Source: Citrobacter sp. FP75
Lineage (GTDB): Bacteria > Pseudomonadota > Gammaproteobacteria > Enterobacterales > Enterobacteriaceae
Direction: 5' to 3'
Length of the DNA: 64,000 nucleotides
NCBI RefSeq assembly: GCF_018342065.1
Contig: NZ_JAFDOE010000004.1
Coordinates: forward strand, 357,957-421,956
Position numbers and translations under genes: made by a program. Below are positions 19,451 through 26,613 of the stretch, piece after piece; positions within the stretch are counted from its first letter, which is position 1; every line of letters begins with the position of its first letter. Under the pieces are notes generated by a model. The model was not told the DNA's origin, did not search any database, and was given only the letters and a program-made list of their open reading frames with translations.

Positions 19451-19741
19451 ATGGCTAATTCGCATTCTACCCCAGACACCGACCAATCCGGAACCGAGCA
19501 TTCGTTAATTGTGGGATACCGCCCGAATATTTTCGACAAATCCACACCCAAAATTATTCTTTCCGGTAAGTGGCTACGCGCGGCTGGGTTTGATACCGGA
19601 CAACAAATTACCGTAAAAGTAATGAATGGCTGTATTGTCCTGATGGTCTATGGCGAGCAGGAGCAACAGCTGCAGGATAAGCTGAAAGAGGCACAGCAGA
19701 ATTTAAATAGAATTGAGAGCACGCTAGCGACTCTCCAGTGA
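19451..19741 (+). CDS. SymE-family toxin
   Basis: This 96-residue protein matches the SymE family of SOS-associated toxins with an AbrB/MazE-like fold. The core is IILSGKWLRAAGFDTGQQIT followed by VKVMNGCIVLM. E. coli SymE binds nucleic acid/condenses DNA or cleaves RNA and is held down by the antisense RNA SymR. The C-terminal 25 residues are heptad-like (QLQDKLKEAQQNLNRIESTL), unlike E. coli SymE. The TTG at 19445 is possible, but the ATG at 19451 has AAGGAG 6 bases upstream. No LexA box was found before it, unlike E. coli symE. Confidence 0.8.
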   Translation: MANSHSTPDTDQSGTEHSLIVGYRPNIFDKSTPKIILSGKWLRAAGFDTGQQITVKVMNGCIVLMVYGEQEQQLQDKLKEAQQNLNRIESTLATLQ

Positions 19742-19781
19742 AGTACGGCTGAACCTGTAAGCGTTACTTACAGGTTCACTT

Positions 19782-19814
19782 GGTGCCGGATGGCGCTGAC
19801 GCTTATCCGGCCTA
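19782..19814. repeat. REP element after the SymE gene
   Basis: The sequence carries the REP arms GCCGGATGGCG and TATCCGGC, flanked by TGC and CTAC, as in typical enterobacterial REP units. Confidence 0.85.
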
Positions 19815-19858
19815 CTTTCCTGGAAAATGAAGCCAAAGTGTAACGGGAATCCAAACAA

Positions 19859-20035
19859 ATGAATCGCCACGAAAAACCAGACACAATCGTTTCGATTGAC
19901 GGCGATGAAAAAGTCGAAGAAATAAAGATTCAGTTACTGAAAGCCAGGATTCAATGTGCACAATGTGATATTCATTTTGATAATATTGTTAATGGCGATA
20001 ATTTCTTTGATGAATTAATGGCGCTTAATAAATGA
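19859..20035 (+). CDS. hypothetical 58-residue acidic protein
   Basis: A 58-residue reading frame begins MNRHEKPDTIVSIDGDEK, has a CAQC motif near residues 33-36, and ends with NFFDELMALNK. It is acidic and soluble, with no membrane segment. The ribosome site (GGGA about 11 bases upstream) is modest. I do not recognise it. It lies in the toxin-rich accessory region between the SymE gene and the secreted peptide, and its composition is coding-like for this AT-rich stretch. Confidence 0.45.
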   Translation: MNRHEKPDTIVSIDGDEKVEEIKIQLLKARIQCAQCDIHFDNIVNGDNFFDELMALNK

Positions 20036-20308
20036 AAAAAAGCATTATAAACTTACGGGCAATAATCAATAATTATGACATTTGAAGCACCAACTCACTA
20101 TCCATGAATCAGAAACGCATCAGAAATCATTCAATCTCTATACTAAAAATCATAATAAAAATACTATCCTGATGGCCTATGCCAAACGATAAACATGACA
20201 GCACAATAAACACCATATTATAATCCCGCTAAAAATACACAGGCATCCTTTTTCTTTAATCAGGAAGGGGCAGCCTCGTTTCTAATAAATTAAATTATTG
20301 GGTTACAT
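20036..20308. other. AT-rich intergenic stretch
   Basis: This 273-base region is very AT-rich and carries no frame longer than about 20 codons with a usable start. It probably contains the promoter for the secreted peptide and Rap1a-like pair; a TTAAATTATT stretch lies at 20289-20299. Confidence 0.4.
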
Positions 20309-20452
20309 ATGAAAAACGTATTCATGGCAATGGTTATCGCTCTCGTCACAATCACCGCATCATCCACCGGTTTTGCATGCCCGAAAGGAGAACATCCGCA
20401 CGGCGGTACTGGCTCACACCATAAGGGTGGCTGGTGCTCGTATGATCAGTAA
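20309..20452 (+). CDS. small secreted peptide, His/Gly-rich
   Basis: This 47-residue frame has a clear signal peptide (MKNVFMAMVIALVTITASST then GFA) and a 24-residue mature part starting CPKGEHPHGGTGSHHKGGWC. Two cysteines bracket a Gly/His-rich loop, so it could form a disulphide or bind a metal. It ends ATGATCAGTAA, in which the ATG starts the next gene: an 11-base overlap that implies translational coupling. I do not recognise a family; the role is unknown. Confidence 0.6.
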   Translation: MKNVFMAMVIALVTITASSTGFACPKGEHPHGGTGSHHKGGWCSYDQ

Positions 20453-20816
20453 AATCGCCATTCCTGCCGTGTTATTACTCTGTTTTTCGACATCTGTCCT
20501 GGCAAAATCGACGTTGAATATTGACGGCAACTCGCTTTATCACGGCTATCAGTTGTATGAGAAAGGTTTTGATTATTTGAACGTTCGGGATGAACAGACA
20601 GCGGTGATGTATATGTCTTTTGTTGCCGGTGTAGCGGGGACACTGTCAAAAGAAAATATCATCTGTAATGAGAGCATAACCATTGGACAGGAAGCTGATA
20701 TTGTTGGCAATTACCTCCAGACCCATCCAAAAGAACGAACAAAATACAGTCCTTCTGAATTGGCCATGATTGCTTTAGGCAAAGAACTTGCTTGTAGCAA
20801 AAATAGTAATAGCTAG
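20442..20816 (+). CDS. Rap1a/Tai-like periplasmic immunity-family protein
   Basis: This 124-residue protein has a signal peptide (MISKIAIPAVLLLCFSTSVLA). The mature domain has the pattern of Rap1a/Tai immunity proteins: a Tyr-rich helix, then YMSFVAGVAGTL, a Cys followed by QEADIVGNYLQTHPKER, and a final ALGKELAC with a C-terminal Cys. Such proteins protect the periplasm against type VI amidase effectors, but no effector or secretion gene is present here. The frame extends further upstream, but only the ATG at 20442 gives an export signal. It overlaps the small secreted peptide gene. Confidence 0.6.
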   Translation: MISKIAIPAVLLLCFSTSVLAKSTLNIDGNSLYHGYQLYEKGFDYLNVRDEQTAVMYMSFVAGVAGTLSKENIICNESITIGQEADIVGNYLQTHPKERTKYSPSELAMIALGKELACSKNSNS

Positions 20817-20834
20817 CGCTGCACTCAGCCTGTA

Positions 20835-20867
20835 TTGCCGGATGGCGCTAACGCTTATCCGGCTTAC
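20835..20867. repeat. REP element after the Rap1a-like gene
   Basis: TTGCCGGATGGCGC and GCTTATCCGGC form the REP palindrome, nearly identical to the one at 19782-19814. Confidence 0.85.
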
Positions 20868-20873
20868 AATTCC

Positions 20874-20912
20874 CCCAAAAAATAAAGCCGCCGATCGGTT
20901 AATCAGCGGCTT
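20874..20912 (-). terminator. rho-independent terminator of the autotransporter gene
   Basis: Read on the minus strand, an 11-bp stem with one mismatch (AAGCCGCTGAT / ATCGGCGGCTT) is followed by TTTATTTTTT. It starts about 20 bases after the autotransporter stop. Confidence 0.8.
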
Positions 20913-20932
20913 TTCCATTATCTGCACTTACG

Positions 20933-23767
20933 TCAGAAGTTATATTTCACGCCCAGCATACCGCGGGTATCGCTGTAGCCTTTGTCACCGATCTGTTGCG
21001 CCACGTTGCTCCACACGTTGAGGCGCGGAGTGATTTGCCCTTCTACGCCGACTTTCAGCTCACCGATGTTTTTGGTGCCGCGCATGTCGTTGCTCACATC
21101 GTCCATCTTCACGCTGGCGGTCTGCGTGTTGTGGATCCAGTTGGCTTCCACAAACGGCTGGAACTCGCGAGATTTACCGTCGTCGATGGCGTTGTGACCG
21201 TTGATAAAGGCCTTAACGCCCAGGCGGGTCATCAGATTGCCATCGGTGTTGTCCTTCACGCGCGTGCCGTTCGCTTCGCGGTGGCTGTCGGCCTGCACGT
21301 CCATCCACACCACCTGCGCTTTCGGTTGCAGCCAGTAGCTATTGCGCTCGCTTTCACCCAGTTTGAAGCTGTAACCCGCTTCAACCGAGGCGGTGATCCC
21401 GCTGGATTTATATTTCTCCGTCGCCTGCTCCTGGCCCATCACTTTGTTATCAAACCAGTTGTACAGCATCCAGGTATCCACGTAGGTGCCGGTCTTGTCT
21501 GCGTCATTGGCATACCATGTGCCATACAACCCCACGCTGTAACCGTTGACCTGACCACGCGAATAGTAACCAGTCAGGCTGGACTGCGTGCGGTTCTGGC
21601 TGTTGGCATAGCCTGCCATTGCGCCGATGTGCCAGCGATCGAGACCGTCGGAACTCCACTGTGCCAGGTCGCCGCCTAGCTGCAATACATAACTGTTGCT
21701 TTGGGTTTTTAACTGCCCGCTACCATCTTTAAAGCGAGTATGCGCCCCGACGTTACGCATCCACATGCTGGTGACTTTTTTCTCGCCAGTCAGCATGTCG
21801 ATGTACTGCGTTTCTCCCAGACGATCGTGCAGTCGGGTCATGAACAGCGTGTTAGCGGCATAGTTGTTCGCCAGATAACTGCCTGCTTCCGGGCGGTACT
21901 GCTGCTCGGTTACCGGAGGCGCAACAGGTTCTTCCGGCTCAGGGATAATCGGGTCTACGGGGTCGATCGGGCCTGGATCGACGGGACCTGGGTCAATAGG
22001 GTCAACCGGGTCCGGGTCAACGGGATCTGGGTCGATGGGATCAACCGGGTCCGGATCGACGGGGTCCGGGTCTTCCGGATCCGGCGGAGCAGGGATAAAG
22101 CTGGTCAGATACCAGTTGCTGCCCTTTTGCACCACGTTATAGTCGTACGCACCAGCAACAATACGGCCCGCTTTCTCAAAAGTACCGTCAGAATTGCCAG
22201 CCACTTCGATTATCTCAATCCCTTCAACGGTTTGAGCCCCGGTACCGCCAATATTGTTCACCGCCACAAACGCGTTACCGGCGGTATTGCCGAGCACGTT
22301 CAGCTTGTCGGTTTCGGAGGCATCGTCATTCAGGACGGTATTGAAAACCAGTTTGCCGCCGTTACCGATGAAATCTTCATTAATGGTAAGCGTCTGCCAC
22401 GGCTCGCCGTCAGTATGCCCAAAGTTCACGACGGACCCGCCGTTCAGCGTCAGGTCGGTAAGTGTTGAACTGTTGGTCATATTCCAGACCGCATCGCTCA
22501 TTTGTAGCGAGATAATTCCCGTTCCGGCCGCGACGCTGGTGATATATGACGCCCCGTTCCACAACGAGTTGTCAGTCATGTTGAGCTTAATCATGCTGTC
22601 TTGCTGCGGTAGCAAACTGGTTGCCGCGGTCGCTCCGGCAGCGTGAAGATCGCCGTTGATGAGGAAGCGCCCGCCAGCAGAACCGTCAACGATGCCACCC
22701 GTTTCGGTGCTAATGGCATAGCTTTCATTGCTGTGGTCACCCGCCATAACAATCGCTGCGCCACCGCCGAGGTTTACCGTGCCGCGTGCAGTGGCAAACA
22801 GGCCACGTGGGGCCTTGCTGAACGAGTAAACTTTATCGACGCTGTTAACATTAATCGTCGCATTATCGCCCAGATTCACCGTCGCATTGGTGGAATAGAC
22901 TGCATGGGCGCTGGCGCCGCTCACCGAAATGGTGGCGTTATTGCCCAGTTCCGTTTTAGACGATGTAGCAGCATAGATCCCCATTGAGGAGGTGCCCGAC
23001 GTCTCAATAGTGGCATCATTCCCAAGGCGGATGAAGGAGCCGCTCTGCCCGGAGCGGATACCCTCTGAGCTGTTTCCGGTCGTCACAATGTGAGCACGAT
23101 CGCCGACAATAATCGTATTTTTGGCAAGGGTTGCATCTCTTAGCGCGTTGGCGGTAATACCACGCCCCTGATTACCGGTCGTTTTGATGTACAGATCGTC
23201 ACCGACGTAAATGTTTGCTGAGCCTGTCCCGCCCTGACCGATGGCGTTGTAACCAGCGTTAATGCCGTCGCCATCCAGGCCATCCACATAAATACTGGTG
23301 CGATCCCCGGTGATAATAAAGACCGGGTTATCCGGCGTGTTGGCACCATGCGTACGGATACCATCAACATGCTTACCGTTATCGGCGGAGTTTTTTGAAT
23401 TAGTGTTAATCGTCAGATCGTCACCGAAAATAACCCCCGGGCTTCCTGATTTGCTGTTCTGAATAACGGTAATGGAGTGCTCAAACGCCTCAGTTCCTGG
23501 CCCATTGAGCGTTAATCCATTACCAAAAACAGGAATGGTGCCGGCGCTCCACTGATAAATATAATTCGGCGTAGTGCTGGTTTTCTGGAAACTGGCATTC
23601 GCCTGTGCAGGAAATAAAGCCTGCAATTCGGGAGAAAGACTGCTCACCAGCCCACTGGCAGGAAGACTATCAACGTCAATCCAGGCCGCGTGGGTTGAAA
23701 ATACCATTGAAGCTAACGCGGTTGACACCGCTATAGCAACGCGTGAGTAATGTTTAGGATTTTTCAT
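20933..23767 (-). CDS. autotransporter outer-membrane beta-barrel protein (type Va)
   Basis: This 944-residue protein has a signal peptide ending at THAA (about residues 1-26). A passenger built from repeated beta-helix-like strands follows (YVGDDLYIKTTG, VNLGDNATINV and similar). A Pro/Asp-rich linker of DPDPVDP repeats lies at about residues 560-615. A C-terminal barrel of about 260 residues ends in LGVKYNF, with aromatic Phe last as expected for Bam recognition. It resembles AIDA/pertactin-type adhesins; the ligand is unknown. The frame is open 56 codons further upstream, but the ATG at 23767 has AGGAGG at ideal spacing and begins the signal peptide. Confidence 0.92.
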   Translation of the reverse strand: MKNPKHYSRVAIAVSTALASMVFSTHAAWIDVDSLPASGLVSSLSPELQALFPAQANASFQKTSTTPNYIYQWSAGTIPVFGNGLTLNGPGTEAFEHSITVIQNSKSGSPGVIFGDDLTINTNSKNSADNGKHVDGIRTHGANTPDNPVFIITGDRTSIYVDGLDGDGINAGYNAIGQGGTGSANIYVGDDLYIKTTGNQGRGITANALRDATLAKNTIIVGDRAHIVTTGNSSEGIRSGQSGSFIRLGNDATIETSGTSSMGIYAATSSKTELGNNATISVSGASAHAVYSTNATVNLGDNATINVNSVDKVYSFSKAPRGLFATARGTVNLGGGAAIVMAGDHSNESYAISTETGGIVDGSAGGRFLINGDLHAAGATAATSLLPQQDSMIKLNMTDNSLWNGASYITSVAAGTGIISLQMSDAVWNMTNSSTLTDLTLNGGSVVNFGHTDGEPWQTLTINEDFIGNGGKLVFNTVLNDDASETDKLNVLGNTAGNAFVAVNNIGGTGAQTVEGIEIIEVAGNSDGTFEKAGRIVAGAYDYNVVQKGSNWYLTSFIPAPPDPEDPDPVDPDPVDPIDPDPVDPDPVDPIDPGPVDPGPIDPVDPIIPEPEEPVAPPVTEQQYRPEAGSYLANNYAANTLFMTRLHDRLGETQYIDMLTGEKKVTSMWMRNVGAHTRFKDGSGQLKTQSNSYVLQLGGDLAQWSSDGLDRWHIGAMAGYANSQNRTQSSLTGYYSRGQVNGYSVGLYGTWYANDADKTGTYVDTWMLYNWFDNKVMGQEQATEKYKSSGITASVEAGYSFKLGESERNSYWLQPKAQVVWMDVQADSHREANGTRVKDNTDGNLMTRLGVKAFINGHNAIDDGKSREFQPFVEANWIHNTQTASVKMDDVSNDMRGTKNIGELKVGVEGQITPRLNVWSNVAQQIGDKGYSDTRGMLGVKYNF
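21950..22087. repeat. tandem repeat coding the DP-rich linker
   Basis: Short units resembling GGGTCAACCGGGTCCGGATC recur with small changes and encode DPDPVDP/DPIDP blocks between passenger and barrel of the autotransporter. Such arrays can change length by slippage or recombination. Confidence 0.8.
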
Positions 23768-23840
23768 AATAGCCTCCTGCTTTCGGGCGTAGGGCGTCCA
23801 CCACATCGCAATAATGTGTAAACAATAAAATGAGAACCAG

Positions 23841-24461
23841 CTATAAAATATTCGAGAGTATTTTATGAATACGAAGACCCAGCTTATCTTCAAGCCGCAG
23901 CTTGTAGACATATATTCTCTTAATATCGATATCATCCATTCTGGTAATTTGCTGAATACTTCTACCTGAAATAAACCGTTCCAGTAATATCATTTCTGTA
24001 TAATTTAATGAACGCCCGCGTTTGCTGTTGACGAGCTGGCCCCTGAACAATCGGCGAATTTTCTGATGTTGAACATCATCATCATCGTCAGAATAAATAA
24101 CACCTTGTATTTTATTGCTTTTTGAAAGCCAGTAATTGGCTAACGGTGTCAGAGTCCGGTCCGATATCAGCACAATATGCATACCGCTATGTGTCAGGCG
24201 ATCCACCCATTGCGGATCGATGAACAGGCGCAGATTAGGGAATGAAAAATCTATAAAAATAAACCCATGAGATAAATGGTTTTGATTATTAAGTAAAAGT
24301 TTTTCAATAACACCTTTTTTCAAAAAACAATTTCCCTCTGGCCACACAGCAAAAGCGGCACGTTGGCAGTATTGAGCGCGTACCGCAGCATCCGGGAATA
24401 ATTCACAGGATAATTCACAACTTAAGCAACGAACACTCTGTAGCGGTTTTCTCTTCATCAT
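23841..24461 (-). CDS. LuxR-type transcriptional regulator
   Basis: This 206-residue protein has a C-terminal LuxR-like helix-turn-helix (LNYTEMILLERFISGRSIQQ then ITRMDDIDIKRIYVYKLRLE). Its N-terminal part lacks a recognisable receiver aspartate motif. It recalls the BglJ/EcpR-like enterobacterial regulators of surface structures. A poly-Asp run (DDDDD) is unusual. It lies 73 bases upstream of the autotransporter in the same direction and may be its regulator or share its transcript. The start follows AAGGA; an alternative ATG is one codon later. Confidence 0.7.
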   Translation of the reverse strand: MMKRKPLQSVRCLSCELSCELFPDAAVRAQYCQRAAFAVWPEGNCFLKKGVIEKLLLNNQNHLSHGFIFIDFSFPNLRLFIDPQWVDRLTHSGMHIVLISDRTLTPLANYWLSKSNKIQGVIYSDDDDDVQHQKIRRLFRGQLVNSKRGRSLNYTEMILLERFISGRSIQQITRMDDIDIKRIYVYKLRLEDKLGLRIHKILSNIL

Positions 24462-25034
24462 CGACTGTGTCCTTGTTATTTTTCCCTAAATATTTCATCG
24501 GTAAATAAATGTGTCAATCCAACACATTGTGAATTCCTTTTCTGTTAATAACAGTCAAACAGTGAAGATGTTATAAACTCCTAACAAAAATAATCGTCAA
24601 CTCTAAATACCGTAACGGTGATGTGCGTTGCCATGCTTTATCTCGGATTAACAATCTGTGCATTAGGAATTTTATGCACAAATCCAGACATCATAACAGA
24701 TGTAAATACAGCACTATTTGCTAAAACAAAACCGTAATAAATGTTCTTTGTAAATTACAAAATTCCGAAAACTCAGTAACCTTTGTGATGATGTGGATAA
24801 ATATAATGGCTATTCAGATAAACCTGTAATGAATTCTCATCATTTAACCTTAGTTAATTACAACCTAAGATATAAACAACACAAGCCATTGTTTGAAAAG
24901 GATTTTCATAACACACACAAAATTCTTATCTTTGATCATGTACAAAGGTAGAGGCGTCTTATCGATTTATATGTAATATTAAATGGGTGTGCGACAGCAC
25001 CCGTGATACGTTTTCGTTACTGAGGGCCGGGCAA
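24462..25034. other. long AT-rich divergent intergenic region
   Basis: This 573-base region separates the LuxR-type gene and the YqeI-like gene, which are divergently transcribed. It is strongly AT-rich, as expected for an H-NS-silenced regulatory region. A 38-codon frame at 24621-24737 begins MCVAMLYLGLTICALGILC, but it lacks a good ribosome site and may be chance. No other gene is seen. Confidence 0.5.
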
Positions 25035-25808
25035 TTGTACCTTATCAACCAGTTGGTCGAATTTAATCCTGATAACAAAAGCCTGGTCAATCGGCAGACA
25101 GGACGAGCAATTCAACTGCAGCTTCCAGCCTCGCTCTGTTTTCTCTATTTAATTACTCACGCAAGTGACATTGTTTCCCAGAACACGCTGCTGAAAGTGG
25201 GTTGGGGAGACAGAAATAATGTGACTACCACTAATACTTTTTACCAGGCTATTTTGACGTTGCGCAATGCATTGGGAGATGTAGGGTTACCGCGTGATAC
25301 AGTAAAAACTATTTCCCGGCGTGGACTCACATTGAATGAGAATACGCAAGTGGAGACGATCACACATTCCCAAATTGAGGTTGATTTACCACCACTCATT
25401 GAGGAAAACAAAGCCCCGGAGATAATACCCCCGCCACCACCACAGGTTTCATCAATCCCCGGCTGGAACATTTTCTTAACCGCCGGAGTGATTATTACTA
25501 CTCTGGTTATCTGGCTGGTGTGGTATCAGACACGCCCTACCCTGCCGTTTAGTAAATTCGTGTCGGTATCTATGCAAATCCCCTCACGAGAAAACTGTAA
25601 AATTTATTACTCACCGAATGAACACAACCTGGAAAGCTATTTCAGCCTGATGCAAACGCACCCCGATCTCTGTGTAGATAATAAGCATGTATTTCTTTCC
25701 GGGTACCGTAAGGCGGAGAGAGTGGTGGCCTTTGTATGCGATAAGGATGCGCGAATAGATGTAAACGCGTTTTGTTCCACTCATTATTACTGGATGCGCG
25801 GGAAATGA
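25035..25808 (+). CDS. YqeI-like membrane-anchored winged-helix regulator
   Basis: This protein of about 257 residues has an N-terminal winged-helix domain of the OmpR/CadC/ToxR type (residues about 1-100, YLINQLVEFNPDNKSLV ... VKTISRRGLTL). A Pro-rich linker (IIPPPPPQV) and a membrane helix (IFLTAGVIITTLVIWLVWY) follow, then a periplasmic domain with several cysteines. The architecture and the following partner gene match E. coli YqeI-YqeJ. I favour a TTG start at 25035 because GAGGG lies 8 bases upstream and it gives the usual family N-terminus; a GTG at 24987 would add 16 residues. Target genes are unknown. Confidence 0.72.
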   Translation: MYLINQLVEFNPDNKSLVNRQTGRAIQLQLPASLCFLYLITHASDIVSQNTLLKVGWGDRNNVTTTNTFYQAILTLRNALGDVGLPRDTVKTISRRGLTLNENTQVETITHSQIEVDLPPLIEENKAPEIIPPPPPQVSSIPGWNIFLTAGVIITTLVIWLVWYQTRPTLPFSKFVSVSMQIPSRENCKIYYSPNEHNLESYFSLMQTHPDLCVDNKHVFLSGYRKAERVVAFVCDKDARIDVNAFCSTHYYWMRGK

Positions 25809-26269
25809 ACAAAAAAAGCAATTTTATCCTGCTTGCTATCGGAGTGATAACGATGCTGGGTTCAGGCGCCTGGTTATGGCATTCACGCTATGCCGACAAG
25901 CCTCTGAATTGCGTCGGAAACGTTGAGTGGAATATTGGTAGCAACCGCTTTACCGGCACGGTGTCGTATCGACTGTATAATCATCAGGGGTTGGCCACCT
26001 TAACCGGAAAACTTTACGGACGTGATACCACGGGGATTAGCAGAAATATCTATTTTGCCTATACCCAACACCACGATGCGCGCGTGCTACAGTCAACGCA
26101 ACTGGTAAAAACTTTTTCTGATTCGGCAAATGAAGATGACATCAACCAGACGTTGCCCAGTTTTTATCGCCAAACCGGACAGCGCCTGAGCCTGATCATG
26201 GAGGAGTATAAGGGAGCGTGGATTGTGGCAAGCTCAAATGTTCCCTCGCTTTACTGTCGTAAAAGGTAA
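25805..26269 (+). CDS. YqeJ-like membrane/periplasmic partner protein
   Basis: This 154-residue protein has one N-terminal membrane helix (about residues 7-25) and a periplasmic domain starting near LNCVGNVEWNIGSNRFTGTV with two cysteines. Its start ATG overlaps the upstream stop (ATGA), so it is translationally coupled to the membrane regulator. By analogy with ToxR-ToxS-type pairs, it may stabilise or modulate the sensor domain; this is inference from architecture and gene order. Confidence 0.65.
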   Translation: MNKKSNFILLAIGVITMLGSGAWLWHSRYADKPLNCVGNVEWNIGSNRFTGTVSYRLYNHQGLATLTGKLYGRDTTGISRNIYFAYTQHHDARVLQSTQLVKTFSDSANEDDINQTLPSFYRQTGQRLSLIMEEYKGAWIVASSNVPSLYCRKR

Positions 26270-26613
26270 CTTAATATCCGGATACAAAAAGCACGCCTTT
26301 CTCGATGAGATTCATATTTGCTCTCATCAACTTACGCGACGTGGGTCACTGAATCCACTAATAAGCCATTGCTATTCTTCTCCCCGAATCAGGAAACATC
26401 CTGAATACCTTGATATCCGTTGCGTAATAATTAAGCGAAATGGGCGTTATATTTTGTCCAGAAGACTTCAACATACGCATGGATATTTGGAGAAAACGTG
26501 GGCAGGGGCGTTTATCTCTCTGGCGAGCAATGTCTGAGCATTCAGGCGTTATCGCATTTTCAGGAAACGGTATGTTTCCGGTGTATTTATGGCGTACTTA
26601 TGAGGGATACGTA
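26270..26613. other. intergenic region before the C69 dipeptidase
   Basis: This 344-base gap holds no supported gene. Frames crossing it lack ribosome sites or protein-like composition. It presumably carries the dipeptidase promoter; no hexamers were convincing. Confidence 0.4.

Noticed and set aside
20442-20816. A complete type VI effector-immunity pair
   Set aside because: No amidase effector or secretion component is encoded nearby; only the immunity-like fold is supported.
23768-23935. 56-codon upstream extension of the autotransporter
   Set aside because: It overlaps the LuxR-type gene and hides the signal peptide; the ATG at 23767 has a perfect AGGAGG.
24621-24737. 38-codon hydrophobic frame in the AT-rich intergenic region
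   Set aside because: No good ribosome site or recognisable family; such frames arise by chance in AT-rich DNA.
24987-25034. GTG start adding 16 residues to the membrane regulator
   Set aside because: No ribosome site before it, while the downstream TTG has GAGGG at good spacing and gives the usual family N-terminus.
26440-26613. 58-codon upstream extension of the dipeptidase
   Set aside because: It would place the signal peptide internally, and no ribosome site precedes it.
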